In this document: positions 40,133 through 48,979 of the stretch, in pieces
Layout: every line of letters begins with the position of its first letter
Position numbering within the stretch: position 1 is the first letter of the stretch
The notes under the pieces: generated by a model
What the model saw: the letters and a program-made list of their open reading frames with translations, nothing else
What the model was told of the DNA's origin: nothing
Databases searched by the model: none
Assembly: GCF_014196455.1 (NCBI RefSeq)
Contig: NZ_JACIDS010000004.1
Location: 248,001 to 312,000, forward strand
Source of the DNA: Kaistia hirudinis
Lineage (GTDB): Bacteria > Pseudomonadota > Alphaproteobacteria > Rhizobiales > Kaistiaceae
Direction of reading: 5' to 3'
Length of the DNA: 64,000 bases
Translations under genes and position numbers: made by a program

Positions 40133-41062
40133 GTGATCCCCATACCGACTGCCGGTTCGTCAGCTGTCCGCGCGCTCCTGCTGGCAGCTGCGCTTCTGCT
40201 CGGTGGGCAGACGGCCGGTCATGCACAAGCTAGCGATGGCGACGATCAACCCGACTTCCCGACCGCCGAATTCGACGAGGGGGCGAAGGAGGCGAGCGTC
40301 ACGGATTCCGGCATCACGGTGCGCATCCATCAGGAACGGCGGCCGAAGGTCGACCCCAATCTCGACGTGCCGGTCTTCGAGGTCTTCGTCGGCGAGAAGA
40401 GGGTTCTCGAGTATGTCGGCGTTGCCTCTGGCATGGATGTTCCCGCGGTCAGCGCCTCGATCGTCGAGATCGATCCGACGAACGACAGCAAGGAGGTCTA
40501 TTTCTCCTCCTATTCCGGCGGTGCGCATTGCTGTTCGCAGGTCGCCGTCGCCACCAAGACGGCCTCTGGCTGGGTGCCGGTCGAGATTGGCTCGTTCGAC
40601 GGTGACGGCTATTATCTGCAGGATCTCGGCAATGACGGCGTCGCCGAGATCGTGTCGGTCGACAACGCCTTCCTGTACGCCTTCGATTGCTATGCCTGCA
40701 GCGCGGCGCCGCTGGTGATCTATACGGTGCGCGACGGCAAGCGCGTCGATCTCACCGCAGACCCGCGCTACGTCAGGAACCACCGCGACTGGCTGAAGCA
40801 GCTCGAGGAGGACGCCGATCCGCAGACCCGCTGGACGTCGCCGGGCTTCCTCGCGGGTTGGGTTGCTGCGAGCATCCGGGCCGGAAGTGGCCGTTCCGCC
40901 TATCAGGATCTCCTGGCCCACTGGGATTCCAGCAAGGACGAGGGCGAGGAGACCTGCCTCACCGGCGCCGATCTCGACACCTGTCCGGCCACCGATAAGA
41001 AGGTGCTCAAGTTTCCCGAACGGCTGAAGCTGTTTCTGGAGCAGCACGGCTATTCGCTCTGA
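40133..41062 (+). CDS. Secreted hypothetical protein with GGAHCC motif
   Basis: A 309-residue protein with a signal peptide (hydrophobic ALLLAAALLLGGQTAG, cleavage near HAQA). It carries a conserved-looking block EVYFSSYSGGAHCCSQV, then an integrin-like FG-GAP-type segment (IGSFDGDGYYLQDLGNDGVAEIVSVDNAFLYAFDCYACS) and several cysteines likely to form disulfides. I recognise this only as a group of uncharacterised periplasmic proteins of Alphaproteobacteria. Start is GTG 40133, 6 bases after GGGAGG; ATG 40112 is in frame but lies before that ribosome site. Confidence 0.75.
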   Translation: MIPIPTAGSSAVRALLLAAALLLGGQTAGHAQASDGDDQPDFPTAEFDEGAKEASVTDSGITVRIHQERRPKVDPNLDVPVFEVFVGEKRVLEYVGVASGMDVPAVSASIVEIDPTNDSKEVYFSSYSGGAHCCSQVAVATKTASGWVPVEIGSFDGDGYYLQDLGNDGVAEIVSVDNAFLYAFDCYACSAAPLVIYTVRDGKRVDLTADPRYVRNHRDWLKQLEEDADPQTRWTSPGFLAGWVAASIRAGSGRSAYQDLLAHWDSSKDEGEETCLTGADLDTCPATDKKVLKFPERLKLFLEQHGYSL

Positions 41063-41073
41063 CAGGCCGTGGC

Positions 41074-41090
41074 GCGACGGAATCCGTCGC
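41074..41090 (+). terminator. Possible terminator hairpin
   Basis: A 7-bp stem GCGACGG/CCGTCGC with a 3-base loop, 11 bases after the stop of the secreted protein gene. No T-run, so weak. Confidence 0.35.
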
Positions 41091-41152
41091 ATGGCGCGTT
41101 GAAGATGAGCGGGCGTACCGGCGCGATCAGCGCCACAACATGAGGAACAGCC

Positions 41153-41467
41153 ATGATTTCGAGGCGCAATCTGTTGCGTGGTCTGTTTGCGGGCGCGGTC
41201 GCCGCCCCGCTGGCGGGATTGCCCGTTGCCGAGGCCGAAGCCCAGACGATGTGGATGGCGCCGCCGCCGCCGCGCCGTGAGCGCGTCCCGCCGCCGCGCC
41301 GGGGCTATGTCTGGATTCCCGGCCATTGGGGCTGGCGCGCCGGGGCCTATGTCTGGGTGCCGGGCCGGTGGATCGCCTATCGTCCGGGCTGGCACTATGC
41401 GCAGCCGCGCTGGGTGCGCCGCGGTCCGCGCTGGGTGTTCGTCCCCGGCGGCTGGGTCCGTCGATAA
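41153..41467 (+). CDS. YXWGXW/WXXGXW repeat protein with Tat-like signal
   Basis: A 104-residue exported protein. The N-terminus ISRRNLLRGLFAGAVAAPLAGLPVAEAEAQ contains a twin-arginine-type motif and hydrophobic core. The mature part is Pro/Arg/Trp-rich with three or four repeats of the form Y-x-W-x-PGHW / YVWVPGRW / WVFVPGGWV, the YXWGXW repeat seen in small periplasmic proteins of unknown role. A strong hairpin follows. Confidence 0.8.
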   Translation: MISRRNLLRGLFAGAVAAPLAGLPVAEAEAQTMWMAPPPPRRERVPPPRRGYVWIPGHWGWRAGAYVWVPGRWIAYRPGWHYAQPRWVRRGPRWVFVPGGWVRR

Positions 41468-41479
41468 GCGGTATCGACA

Positions 41480-41507
41480 AGCGGGCGCGGCTTTCGCCGC
41501 GCCCGCT
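41480..41507. terminator. Bidirectional terminator-like hairpin
   Basis: A perfect 12-bp GC-rich stem (arms 41480-41491 and 41496-41507, loop TTTC) lies exactly between two convergent genes: 12 bases after the small repeat protein and 5 bases from the beta-mannosidase stop. No long T-run. Confidence 0.6.
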
Positions 41508-41512
41508 CCGCT

Positions 41513-43963
41513 TCAGAGATAGCTCGCCCGGAGATGGTGGATCGTGAGGTCTCCCGCCTGCGGCATGGTCGTGCCCGGCTCGGGGCGGAACGTCACGACG
41601 CGGTCTTCGCCCGGCAGCAGCAGGAAGCTTGTATCATCGAAATGGCCGGGCCGCCCTTCGGCCTCGGGCCGGACGTAGAAGGCCGGGGCGTCCGATGACA
41701 GCACGAAGCGGCCGGGGCCGTCGGCTGCGACCGTGACGGTCGCCTCCGGCAGTTCGAACCGCTTGGGCGGGGCCGGGAAGACCACGACTTGAAGCGCCGG
41801 ATCGAAATCGTCGCCGTGGCGTCCGTCGAGCACATAGATGCGGTCGGTGCCGCCTTCGGCCGGCAGCGAGAAGAGCTCGACCGCCCGGTCCGGCGGCAAT
41901 TGCGCCTTGCAGCGGCGCTCGTCCAGCCATTGCCCGGACAGGTCGAGCGTCCGCAGCCTCACCTCGATCGGAACCGTCTTGTGCAGATCGCTGACGCCAT
42001 GGGCGACGAGGCGGCCGTCGACGATGCGCGCGGTCAGCATCACCGGCGCGAAGAAGCGTTTCGCGTGATGATGCAGGGTCTTCCAGGCGAGCGTCCAGTC
42101 GATTGACGACCAGGAGACGGCCGGCCAGACATCGTTGAGCTGCCAATAGAGCGCGCCCATGGAATGCGGCTTGAGGCTGCGCCAATAGCGAACCGCCGTC
42201 TCGATGGCGAGGGCCTGCTGCAGCTGTGACAGATAGACGAAATCGGGAAAGCTCGAAGGCACGCGGAAGTAACGCGCCATCGTATCGATGATGCGCGCAT
42301 TGCCGGCGCCGTCGCGCTGATGAAATTCCATGACCGGCGCCGTGGCGTTCCAGTCCTTTGGCTCGGCAAAGGAACGTATCGCGGTCATGGAGGGGAAGGA
42401 CTGGAAGCCGAATTCGGAGCAGAAACGTGGCTTGACGGTGTAATAGTGCTCGAAATTCTTGTTCGAGTGCCAGACATCCCAGAAATGGATGTCGCCCGAA
42501 CCATCGTCGTGCCAGGCGTCGCCATAGTCGAGATCGCCATTGCAGGGCGACGAGGGCCAGAACCGGCGGCCGGGATCGGTGTCGAGCACGGCCTTCTCGA
42601 TGACGCGGTTCAGCCGGTCGTAATTGACGAGGTAGCGGTCGCGATTATTGCGCGACAGCTCGTACCAGGTCAGCGAGCCGATCACCTCATTGTCGCCGCA
42701 CCAGAGCGCGATCGACGGCCGGCTCGACAAGCGCTTGATCTGATAGCGTAATTCCGCGTCGACAGTGGTCAGGAATTCCGGCGTCGAGGGATATTGCGAG
42801 CAGGAAAACATCATGTCCTGCCAGACGAGCAGGCCGAGCTCGTCACAGAGATCGTAGAAGACGTCGAACTCGTAGAAGCCGCCGCCCCAGACGCGGAGCA
42901 TGTTCATATTGGCTTCGACCGCGGCCGTGAGCAGCGCGCGGACGCGTTCGCCGCTGATGCGCGAGGGCAGGGCGTCTGCCGGTATCCAATTGGCGCCCTT
43001 GGAGAAAATGTCGATACCGTTGACGCGGAAGGTCATGGAGGCGCCGGCTTGGTCGGGCTCGGTGACCACTTCGAGCGTACGGAAGCCGATGCGGCGCGTG
43101 ACGCGGTCGCCGGGGATCGTGACCACGGCTTCGTGCAGCGGCTGGGCGCCATGTCCCGCCGGCCACCAGAGCGCCGGCTTGCCGACATTCAGCGCGACCG
43201 TGACGCGCCCGCCCGAGACTGGGTCGACGGATACGGAGACGGTTTCGGTATGGCCGCAGAGCGAGACGGCGAGGGGCACGGTCGTCGCCGTCTTCGCGAC
43301 CAGTTCCACCTCGGCCAATGCGACGACGGTTCCATCCTGTTGATGCTGCTGGCGAATCTGCACGCTTTCGATCCGCGCGCGCTCAAGAAGGCGCAGCGCC
43401 GGCGGCGCGTAGAGGCCGCTGACCAGCAGGCAGGGCCCCCAGTCCCAGCCGCCATGGCACTGCGCCTTGCGGATCATGTTGAGGTCCGGGACGCGATTGT
43501 TCGCGACGCTCCAGGGGATCGGGAAGGGCTGGATCGCGGCGAGGCGGCTCGCTTCGGCGCCGGCGGGCAGGAAGCGGATGCGGATCTCGTTCGCGCCGGG
43601 CCGAAGCAGCCCGTCGAGGTCGAGGCGGTGGCGGATGAAGCTTGAGCCGAGTTTCGCCACCAGGCCGCCATTGACGAAAACATGGGCGAAGGTGTCGACG
43701 AATTCGAGGTCCAGCACCGGCCAGCGGCCGGCGAGCTGTTCCGCGTCCAGCTCGAAGCTGCGGACGATCTCCCATTCCGCCTCGCCGACCCACTGGACCT
43801 CCGCCTCGTGCGTCCCCTTGTGCGGATCGGGGATGCGACCGAGCGCGAGCAGCGCGGAGTGGATGTCGCCGGGAATGGCGATCGGCCCGAGCGGTGCGCC
43901 GGACGCCTCCGCGAGGGACCAGAGGCCGGAGAGGTCAATGTCGGCTACGACGGCATCAGGCAT
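41513..43963 (-). CDS. Beta-mannosidase, GH2 family
   Basis: An 816-residue glycoside hydrolase removing terminal beta-mannose from oligosaccharides. GH2 layout: N-terminal sugar-binding jelly roll (about 1-190, with CHGGWDWGPCL), an Ig-like domain, then a TIM barrel with acid/base Glu426 in WCGDNEVIG and nucleophile Glu517 in CSEFGFQSFPS; the spacing of about 90 residues fits beta-mannosidases. VWGGGFYEFDVFYDLCDELG is typical of that branch. No signal peptide, so probably cytoplasmic. No transporter is adjacent; it is divergent from transaldolase. Confidence 0.9.
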   Translation of the reverse strand: MPDAVVADIDLSGLWSLAEASGAPLGPIAIPGDIHSALLALGRIPDPHKGTHEAEVQWVGEAEWEIVRSFELDAEQLAGRWPVLDLEFVDTFAHVFVNGGLVAKLGSSFIRHRLDLDGLLRPGANEIRIRFLPAGAEASRLAAIQPFPIPWSVANNRVPDLNMIRKAQCHGGWDWGPCLLVSGLYAPPALRLLERARIESVQIRQQHQQDGTVVALAEVELVAKTATTVPLAVSLCGHTETVSVSVDPVSGGRVTVALNVGKPALWWPAGHGAQPLHEAVVTIPGDRVTRRIGFRTLEVVTEPDQAGASMTFRVNGIDIFSKGANWIPADALPSRISGERVRALLTAAVEANMNMLRVWGGGFYEFDVFYDLCDELGLLVWQDMMFSCSQYPSTPEFLTTVDAELRYQIKRLSSRPSIALWCGDNEVIGSLTWYELSRNNRDRYLVNYDRLNRVIEKAVLDTDPGRRFWPSSPCNGDLDYGDAWHDDGSGDIHFWDVWHSNKNFEHYYTVKPRFCSEFGFQSFPSMTAIRSFAEPKDWNATAPVMEFHQRDGAGNARIIDTMARYFRVPSSFPDFVYLSQLQQALAIETAVRYWRSLKPHSMGALYWQLNDVWPAVSWSSIDWTLAWKTLHHHAKRFFAPVMLTARIVDGRLVAHGVSDLHKTVPIEVRLRTLDLSGQWLDERRCKAQLPPDRAVELFSLPAEGGTDRIYVLDGRHGDDFDPALQVVVFPAPPKRFELPEATVTVAADGPGRFVLSSDAPAFYVRPEAEGRPGHFDDTSFLLLPGEDRVVTFRPEPGTTMPQAGDLTIHHLRASYL

Positions 43964-44088
43964 GGCGGCGCCTCATCGCTGGCAGGGGGAGAGAGGCTGT
44001 AGCACGGAAAGCGATCGAGTGGAGCGGACGGCAAACGCCGACAGGGAATGACGCGATTTTTCGGCTTCCATTTGGAGGCCAAGATGCT

Positions 44089-44119
44089 CATATGCCCTTC
44101 ATATGTGCGCACTATGCGC
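44089..44119. promoter_or_regulatory. Palindrome cluster upstream of transaldolase
   Basis: Two CATATG palindromes 11 bases apart (44089-44094, 44100-44105) followed by GCGCA-CTA-TGCGC (44107-44119), all just upstream of the transaldolase ribosome site. The 11-base spacing would place two sites on the same helix face. No regulator is obvious nearby. Confidence 0.35.
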
Positions 44120-44143
44120 CGCCGCTCTATGGAGGAATGTCCG

Positions 44144-45112
44144 ATGACCTCGAAACTCGAACAGCTCAAGGCCATGACGGTGGTCGTCGCCGATACGGGT
44201 GACCTCGAGGCGATCAAGACCTTCCGTCCGGTCGATTGCACCACCAATCCCTCGCTGGTGCTGAAGGCGTTCGAGCTGCCGCAGTACAAGGACGTGATCG
44301 ACGCCGCCGTTGCCTGGGGCTCCAAGCAGGGTGGCTCGCGTGACGCTATCGCCGCCGCCGTCGCGGATCGTCTGGCCGTCGCCTTCGGCGCCGAGGTCTC
44401 CAAGCTGGTGCCCGGCCGCGTCTCGACCGAGGTCAATGCCGACCTCTCCTTTGACACGCAGGCCTCGCTCGACAAGGCGCGGTCGATCATCGCCGCCTAC
44501 AAGGAACTCGGCGTTCCGCGCGAGAAGATCCTGATCAAGCTCGCCTCGACCTGGGAGGGTATCCGCGCCGCGGAGATCCTGCAGAAGGAAGGCATCGACT
44601 GCAATCTGACGCTGCTGTTCTCGCTCGCCCAGGCGGCCGCCTGCGCCGAGGCCGGCGTGTTCCTGATTTCGCCCTTCGTCGGCCGCATCCTCGACTGGCA
44701 CGTCAAGGCGTCCGGCAAGACGTTCGAGCCGGAAGAGGATCCGGGCGTCCTCTCGGTCCGCGCGATCTACGCTTACTACAAGACCCGCGGCATCAAGACC
44801 GTCGTCATGGGCGCTTCGTTCCGTTCGACCGGCGAGATCGAGGCTCTGGCGGGCTGTGACCGCCTGACCATCGCCCCGGCGCTGCTCGAAAAGCTCGCCG
44901 CCGACGAGGGCACGCTGGTGCGCAAGCTCGATCCGGCGAACCCCGGCACGTCGCCGGCCACCATCGCTGCCGACGAGAAGAGCTTCCGCTGGGCGCTCAA
45001 CGAGGACCAGATGGCGACGGAGAAGCTCTCCGAGGGCATCCGCCAGTTCGCCAAGGACCTGCGCACGCTGCGCAGCCTCGTCGCCGCCAAGCTCGAAGCC
45101 GTCCCGGCGTAA
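44144..45112 (+). CDS. tal: Transaldolase
   Basis: A 322-residue class I aldolase of the TalB type moving dihydroxyacetone units between sedoheptulose 7-phosphate and glyceraldehyde 3-phosphate in the pentose phosphate pathway. Schiff-base Lys132 lies in [15 protein letters not shown], exactly the E. coli TalB position; DCTTNPSL and TLLFSLAQA are also diagnostic. ATG 44144 follows GGAGGA; the frame is open upstream. A strong intrinsic terminator follows. Confidence 0.95.
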   Translation: MTSKLEQLKAMTVVVADTGDLEAIKTFRPVDCTTNPSLVLKAFELPQYKDVIDAAVAWGSKQGGSRDAIAAAVADRLAVAFGAEVSKLVPGRVSTEVNADLSFDTQASLDKARSIIAAYKELGVPREKILIKLASTWEGIRAAEILQKEGIDCNLTLLFSLAQAAACAEAGVFLISPFVGRILDWHVKASGKTFEPEEDPGVLSVRAIYAYYKTRGIKTVVMGASFRSTGEIEALAGCDRLTIAPALLEKLAADEGTLVRKLDPANPGTSPATIAADEKSFRWALNEDQMATEKLSEGIRQFAKDLRTLRSLVAAKLEAVPA

Positions 45113-45181
45113 GGCGTTTCCTTTCATCTTCCTCCGGGAGAGGTGAAGGGTAGGCTGCTTCAGCCCCGTTCCGCCCCATTC

Positions 45182-45210
45182 AAGCCCGCCATGCCCCGCA
45201 TGGCGGGCTT
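45182..45210 (+). terminator. Rho-independent terminator of the transaldolase gene
   Basis: A perfect 12-bp stem AAGCCCGCCATG/CATGGCGGGCTT with a 5-base loop, continuing into TTTT, 69 bases after the stop. The clearest plus-strand terminator in the window. Confidence 0.8.
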
Positions 45211-45272
45211 TTCCATGCCGATTTGGTGCTGTGGCGGCATTGCTCCGTCGGCTGACTGATGTTAAATACAAA

Positions 45273-45282
45273 CTGTCGACAG
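45273..45282. promoter_or_regulatory. Palindrome CTGTCGACAG before the hydroxyproline genes
   Basis: A perfect 10-bp palindrome 19 bases upstream of the start of the first gene of the set, overlapping an AT-rich stretch (TTAAATACAAA). Possible operator for a regulator encoded elsewhere. Confidence 0.35.
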
Positions 45283-45301
45283 AAACGAAGGACATCACGA
45301 C

Positions 45302-46231
45302 ATGGATCCGAGGACGAGCTGGAAGGGTGTTTTTCCGGCGGTGACGACGCAGTTTCGCGAGGACTTCTCCGTCGATCTCGATGCGACGAAGAAGGTCGTC
45401 GAGGCGCTGGTCGCCGACGGCGTTTCGGGTCTCGTGATGTGCGGCACGGTCGGCGAGAATTGCTCGCTGTCGCATGCCGAGAAGTTCTCGCTCCTGGAAA
45501 TGGCGGTCTCGACCGTCGCCGGGCGCCTGCCGGTGATCTCGGGCCTTGCGGAATATACCAGCGCGCTCGGCTCGACCTATGCGCGCGAGGCGAACCGCAT
45601 CGGTGTCGATGGGCTGATGGTCATGCCGGCCATGGTCTATCCGGCCAAGCCGCGCGAGACGCTCGATCATTTCTCGACGATCGCGCGGGCGACCGACACG
45701 CCGATCATGATCTACAACAACCCGCCCTCCTATCGCACCGACGTGACGCCGACCATGCTGGCGGCGCTGGCGGAGATCGACACGATCGTCGCCTTCAAGG
45801 ACTCGTCCGGCGACACGCGCCGCATCGTCGATGTGCGCAACATGACCGGCGATCGGTTCATCCCGTTCTGCGGCCTCGATGACGTGGTGCTGGAGAGCGT
45901 CGCGCTCGGCTGCGTCGGCTGGGTGTCGGGCATGTCCAACGTCTTCCCGCGCGAGGGCGAGACGCTGTTCCGCCTGATCCGCGATCGCCGCTTCGACGAG
46001 GCGATGCCGATCTATGACTGGTTCATGCCGATCCTCCATCTCGATGCCCGCTCGGACCTCGTTCAGGCGATCAAATATTGCGAGAAGCTGATCGGTCGCG
46101 GCACCGACCGCACCCGCGCCCCGCGCCTGCCGCTGGACGCCGCCGAGAAGGCGGAGCTTGACGCCGTGATGAAGAAGGCGCTGGCTGAACGCCCGGCGCT
46201 GCCCGAGGTCGGTCTGCCGCTGGCTGCGTGA
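45302..46231 (+). CDS. DapA-family deaminase, probable pyrroline-4-hydroxy-2-carboxylate deaminase
   Basis: A 309-residue TIM-barrel enzyme of the dihydrodipicolinate synthase/N-acetylneuraminate lyase family, with Schiff-base Lys166 in VAFKDSSGD and Tyr138 in IMIYNNPPSY. In hydroxyproline degradation a member of this family (LhpC/HypD) converts Pyr4H2C to 2-oxoglutarate semialdehyde. That role is proposed because the next two same-strand genes encode a D-amino-acid-dehydrogenase-like flavoprotein and a hydroxyproline-type epimerase. Sequence alone would fit other DapA-family lyases. Confidence 0.8.
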   Translation: MDPRTSWKGVFPAVTTQFREDFSVDLDATKKVVEALVADGVSGLVMCGTVGENCSLSHAEKFSLLEMAVSTVAGRLPVISGLAEYTSALGSTYAREANRIGVDGLMVMPAMVYPAKPRETLDHFSTIARATDTPIMIYNNPPSYRTDVTPTMLAALAEIDTIVAFKDSSGDTRRIVDVRNMTGDRFIPFCGLDDVVLESVALGCVGWVSGMSNVFPREGETLFRLIRDRRFDEAMPIYDWFMPILHLDARSDLVQAIKYCEKLIGRGTDRTRAPRLPLDAAEKAELDAVMKKALAERPALPEVGLPLAA

Positions 46232-46598
46232 AATTGGCCATGCGCAGCTGCGCCTTCCCCTAGCGGAGAAGGTGACGGCTGGCGAAAAAGACGGGGTTCG
46301 CCTCGCCTTTCTTCACCTCTCCCTGAAGATTGCTCGGGGAGAGGCGGACTCGGACCTCCGGGATGAGGTTCCCGGCCTTTGTCCGATCCTCCGTCGTCCC
46401 GGCGAAAGCCGGGATCCATTCAGCCTGAGGCGCTCGATTGTCCTGCACCTCGGCTGCATGGATCCCGGGTCAAGCCTGGGATGACGCCGGAGATTGGGAT
46501 GCGGCGAGAGGTGAGACGGCCGCTCCATGCACTTGCCCTCCCTTTTCGGGGCAGGTGAAATGTAGGTTCATATTTCCTTCGGCGAGACGGATACGGGA
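46232..46598. other. Gene-free gap of 367 bases filled with repeats
   Basis: No gene seen. It holds a clear family B element (46387-46497) flanked by degraded family A fragments: a CTTCACCTCTCCCTGAAG-like arm near 46312-46345 with a partner GGGGAGAGG, and a GGGGCAGGTGAAA arm near 46548-46560. The B element appears inserted into an older A element. Confidence 0.6.
46387..46497. repeat. Palindromic repeat family B, copy 1
   Basis: About 111 bases with outer inverted ends of the type TCCGTCGTCCCGGCGAAAG... and ...CCTGGGATGACGCCGGAGA. Each end folds on its own (CCCGGC-GAAA-GCCGGG; ATCCCGGGTCAAGCCTGGGAT). Shares GGATCCATNCAGCCTGAGG with copies at 61.1 and 63.2 kb. Confidence 0.75.
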
Positions 46599-47840
46599 AT
46601 GCGCATAGCCGTCATCGGAGCGGGAATCGTGGGCGTCGCTGTCGCCCATGCGCTTCTCGACGAGGGCCATGTCGTGGATCTCGTCGATCGCGACGGCATT
46701 GCCGCCGGCGCTTCAGCCGGCAATGCCGGCTGGATCGCCCATATGGACATCCTGCCGCTCGCCTCGCCCAAGGCCTGGCGCAACCTGCCGCGCTGGATGC
46801 TCGATCCGCTCGGGCCGCTTGCGCTCCGTCCGACCTATCTGCCGAAGCTGATCCCCTGGTTCGCCCGCTTCGTCGCGGCGAGCCGCCCCGCCCGCATCGA
46901 GGCCTCGACGCTGGCTGTTGCCGCGTTGAACGGCCTGTCGCTGCCGGCCTGGGAGCGGCGCCTCGACCGGCTCGGCCTTGCGCATCATCTGCGCCGCGAC
47001 GGCATCCTCTCGGTCTGGGCCTCCGACGCGGCGCGCCGGTCCGCCGACGGCCTGATCGCGCGGCAGCGCGCCATGGGCATTGACGTCCAGCCGCTCACCG
47101 CCTCGGAGCTCGCCGCGCTCGAGCCGGCGCTCGGACCGCGCGCGCGGTCGGGCGTGCTCTATCCCGGCGGCTGCCATGTTTCCGATCCGCGCGCCGTGAC
47201 GCTCGATCTTGGCCTCAGGGCCAGCGAGCGCGGCGCCCGCATCGTACAGATGGAGGCGCTCGCGCTCCGGCGCGGCGGCGAAATCGGCTTTTCGCATTCG
47301 CTGGGCGGCATCGCGCTCTATGACGCGGTCGTGGTCGCGGCGGGTGCGTGGTCGAAGCGTCTCGCCGCCTCCCTCGGCGACCGCATCCCGCTCGATACCG
47401 AGCGCGGCTACAATGTCACGCTGCCGGTCGGCCGGCTCGGTCTCAACCGGCCGATCATGTATGAGGGCGAGGGCTTCGTGACCTCGCCGCTCGATACGGG
47501 CGACCGCGTGGGCGGCAGCGTCGAGTTCGCGGGGCTGGACGCGGCACCGAATTTCGGGCGCGTCGATGCGATCCTGAAGCGCCTCGCCGCCTTCCTGCCG
47601 GATGCGGATCTTTCTGGCGGAACGCGCTGGATGGGCTTTCGCCCGTCGATCCCGGATTCGCTGCCCGTGATCGGCAGCGCGCCGTCGGAACCGCGCATCG
47701 TCTATGCCTTCGGGCATGGCCATTACGGCTTGACGCAGGCAGCGGCGAGCGCGGAAATCGTGGCCGACATCCTGGCCGGCCGCCCGCCGGCGATCGACAT
47801 CACCCCCTATTCGCCTCGGCGTTTCGCCGAGCGCTTCTGA
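46599..47840 (+). CDS. FAD-dependent D-amino-acid dehydrogenase, probable D-hydroxyproline dehydrogenase
   Basis: A 413-residue DadA-like flavoenzyme: N-terminal FAD motif VIGAGIVGVAVAHALLDEGHVVDLVDRDGIAAGASAGNAGWI, and C-terminal WMGFRPSIPDSLPVIGSAP...YAFGHGHYGLTQA, diagnostic of this group. In the hydroxyproline route the LhpB-type enzyme oxidises cis-4-hydroxy-D-proline to Pyr4H2C, the substrate of the deaminase upstream. It is followed 32 bases later by the epimerase. Membrane-peripheral, passing electrons to the respiratory chain. Confidence 0.82.
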   Translation: MRIAVIGAGIVGVAVAHALLDEGHVVDLVDRDGIAAGASAGNAGWIAHMDILPLASPKAWRNLPRWMLDPLGPLALRPTYLPKLIPWFARFVAASRPARIEASTLAVAALNGLSLPAWERRLDRLGLAHHLRRDGILSVWASDAARRSADGLIARQRAMGIDVQPLTASELAALEPALGPRARSGVLYPGGCHVSDPRAVTLDLGLRASERGARIVQMEALALRRGGEIGFSHSLGGIALYDAVVVAAGAWSKRLAASLGDRIPLDTERGYNVTLPVGRLGLNRPIMYEGEGFVTSPLDTGDRVGGSVEFAGLDAAPNFGRVDAILKRLAAFLPDADLSGGTRWMGFRPSIPDSLPVIGSAPSEPRIVYAFGHGHYGLTQAAASAEIVADILAGRPPAIDITPYSPRRFAERF

Positions 47841-47872
47841 CGGAGAGGGCCGCTGGGCCCGGAGGCAAGACC

Positions 47873-48889
47873 ATGGCGCGCCATTCCTTCTTCTGCATCG
47901 ACGGCCACACCTGCGGCAATCCGGTCCGCGTCGTCACCGGCGGTTCCATTCCCGTGCTGAAGGGCTCGACCATGTTCGAGAAGCGGCAGCACTTCCTCGC
48001 CGAATATGACTGGATCCGCAAATCGCTCTGCTTCGAGCCGCGCGGCCACGACATGATGTCGGGCTCGATCCTCTATCCGCCGTCGAGCGAGGATTACGAC
48101 ATCGCGATCCTGTTCATCGAAACGTCGGGCTGCCTGCCGATGTGCGGTCATGGCACGATCGGCACGGTAACGACGATGATCGAGCACGGCTTGGTGACGC
48201 CGAAGACGCCGGGCCTGCTGCGGCTCGAGACGCCGGCCGGCCTCGTCGAGGCGCGCTATGTCCAGAACGGGCCCTATGTCGACAGCGTCACGCTGACCAA
48301 TGTGCCGTCCTTCCTGCTCGGGCGCGACTATGAGGTCGAGGTCGACGGGATCGGCACGCTCAAGGTCGATATCGCCTATGGCGGCAATTTCTATGCGATC
48401 GTCGAGCCGCAGGCGAACTATGCCGACCTCTCCGACCTCGAACCGTCCGATATCGTGCGCCTGTCGCCGAAGCTGCGCGCGGCGTTCAATGCCCGGCACA
48501 GCATCGTCCATCCGACCAATCCGGCTCTGAACCAGCTGACCCATGTGCAGTGGACCGGCAAGCCGAAGCATGCCGGCTCGTCGGGCCGCAACGCCGTCTT
48601 CTATGGCGACAAGGCGATCGACCGCTCGCCCTGCGGCACCGGTACCTCGGCGCGCCTGGCGCAGCTCTTCGCCACGGGACGGCTCAAGGAAGGCGAGGCC
48701 TTCGTGCATGAGAGCATCATCGGCTCCACCTTCACCGGCCGCGTCGCCGGAACGACGACCGTCGGCGGCGTGCCGGCGATCATCCCGACGATCGAGGGCT
48801 GGGCGCGCGTCACCGGCTACAACACGATCTTCGTCGACGATCGGGACCCGTTCTGGGCTGGCTTCCAGGTGGTCGACGGCGAGGGCTGA
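47873..48889 (+). CDS. 4-hydroxyproline 2-epimerase (proline racemase family)
   Basis: A 338-residue cofactor-free epimerase converting trans-4-hydroxy-L-proline to cis-4-hydroxy-D-proline. Both catalytic cysteines are present: Cys91 in PMCGHGTIG and Cys254 in SPCGTGTSAR. The Cys/Cys pair separates epimerases and racemases from trans-3-hydroxyproline dehydratases, where the second position is Thr. Proline racemase is the alternative, but the dehydrogenase and deaminase next door favour hydroxyproline. ATG follows GGAGG. Confidence 0.87.
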   Translation: MARHSFFCIDGHTCGNPVRVVTGGSIPVLKGSTMFEKRQHFLAEYDWIRKSLCFEPRGHDMMSGSILYPPSSEDYDIAILFIETSGCLPMCGHGTIGTVTTMIEHGLVTPKTPGLLRLETPAGLVEARYVQNGPYVDSVTLTNVPSFLLGRDYEVEVDGIGTLKVDIAYGGNFYAIVEPQANYADLSDLEPSDIVRLSPKLRAAFNARHSIVHPTNPALNQLTHVQWTGKPKHAGSSGRNAVFYGDKAIDRSPCGTGTSARLAQLFATGRLKEGEAFVHESIIGSTFTGRVAGTTTVGGVPAIIPTIEGWARVTGYNTIFVDDRDPFWAGFQVVDGEG

Positions 48890-48979
48890 CGCGCACGACG
48901 CCACGCGGTGCGGCATCCGCATGCTGGCGATCCCGGGCGGCTTTGGCTAGAACAGGGGAGCCATTCGGGAGGGAATTCG

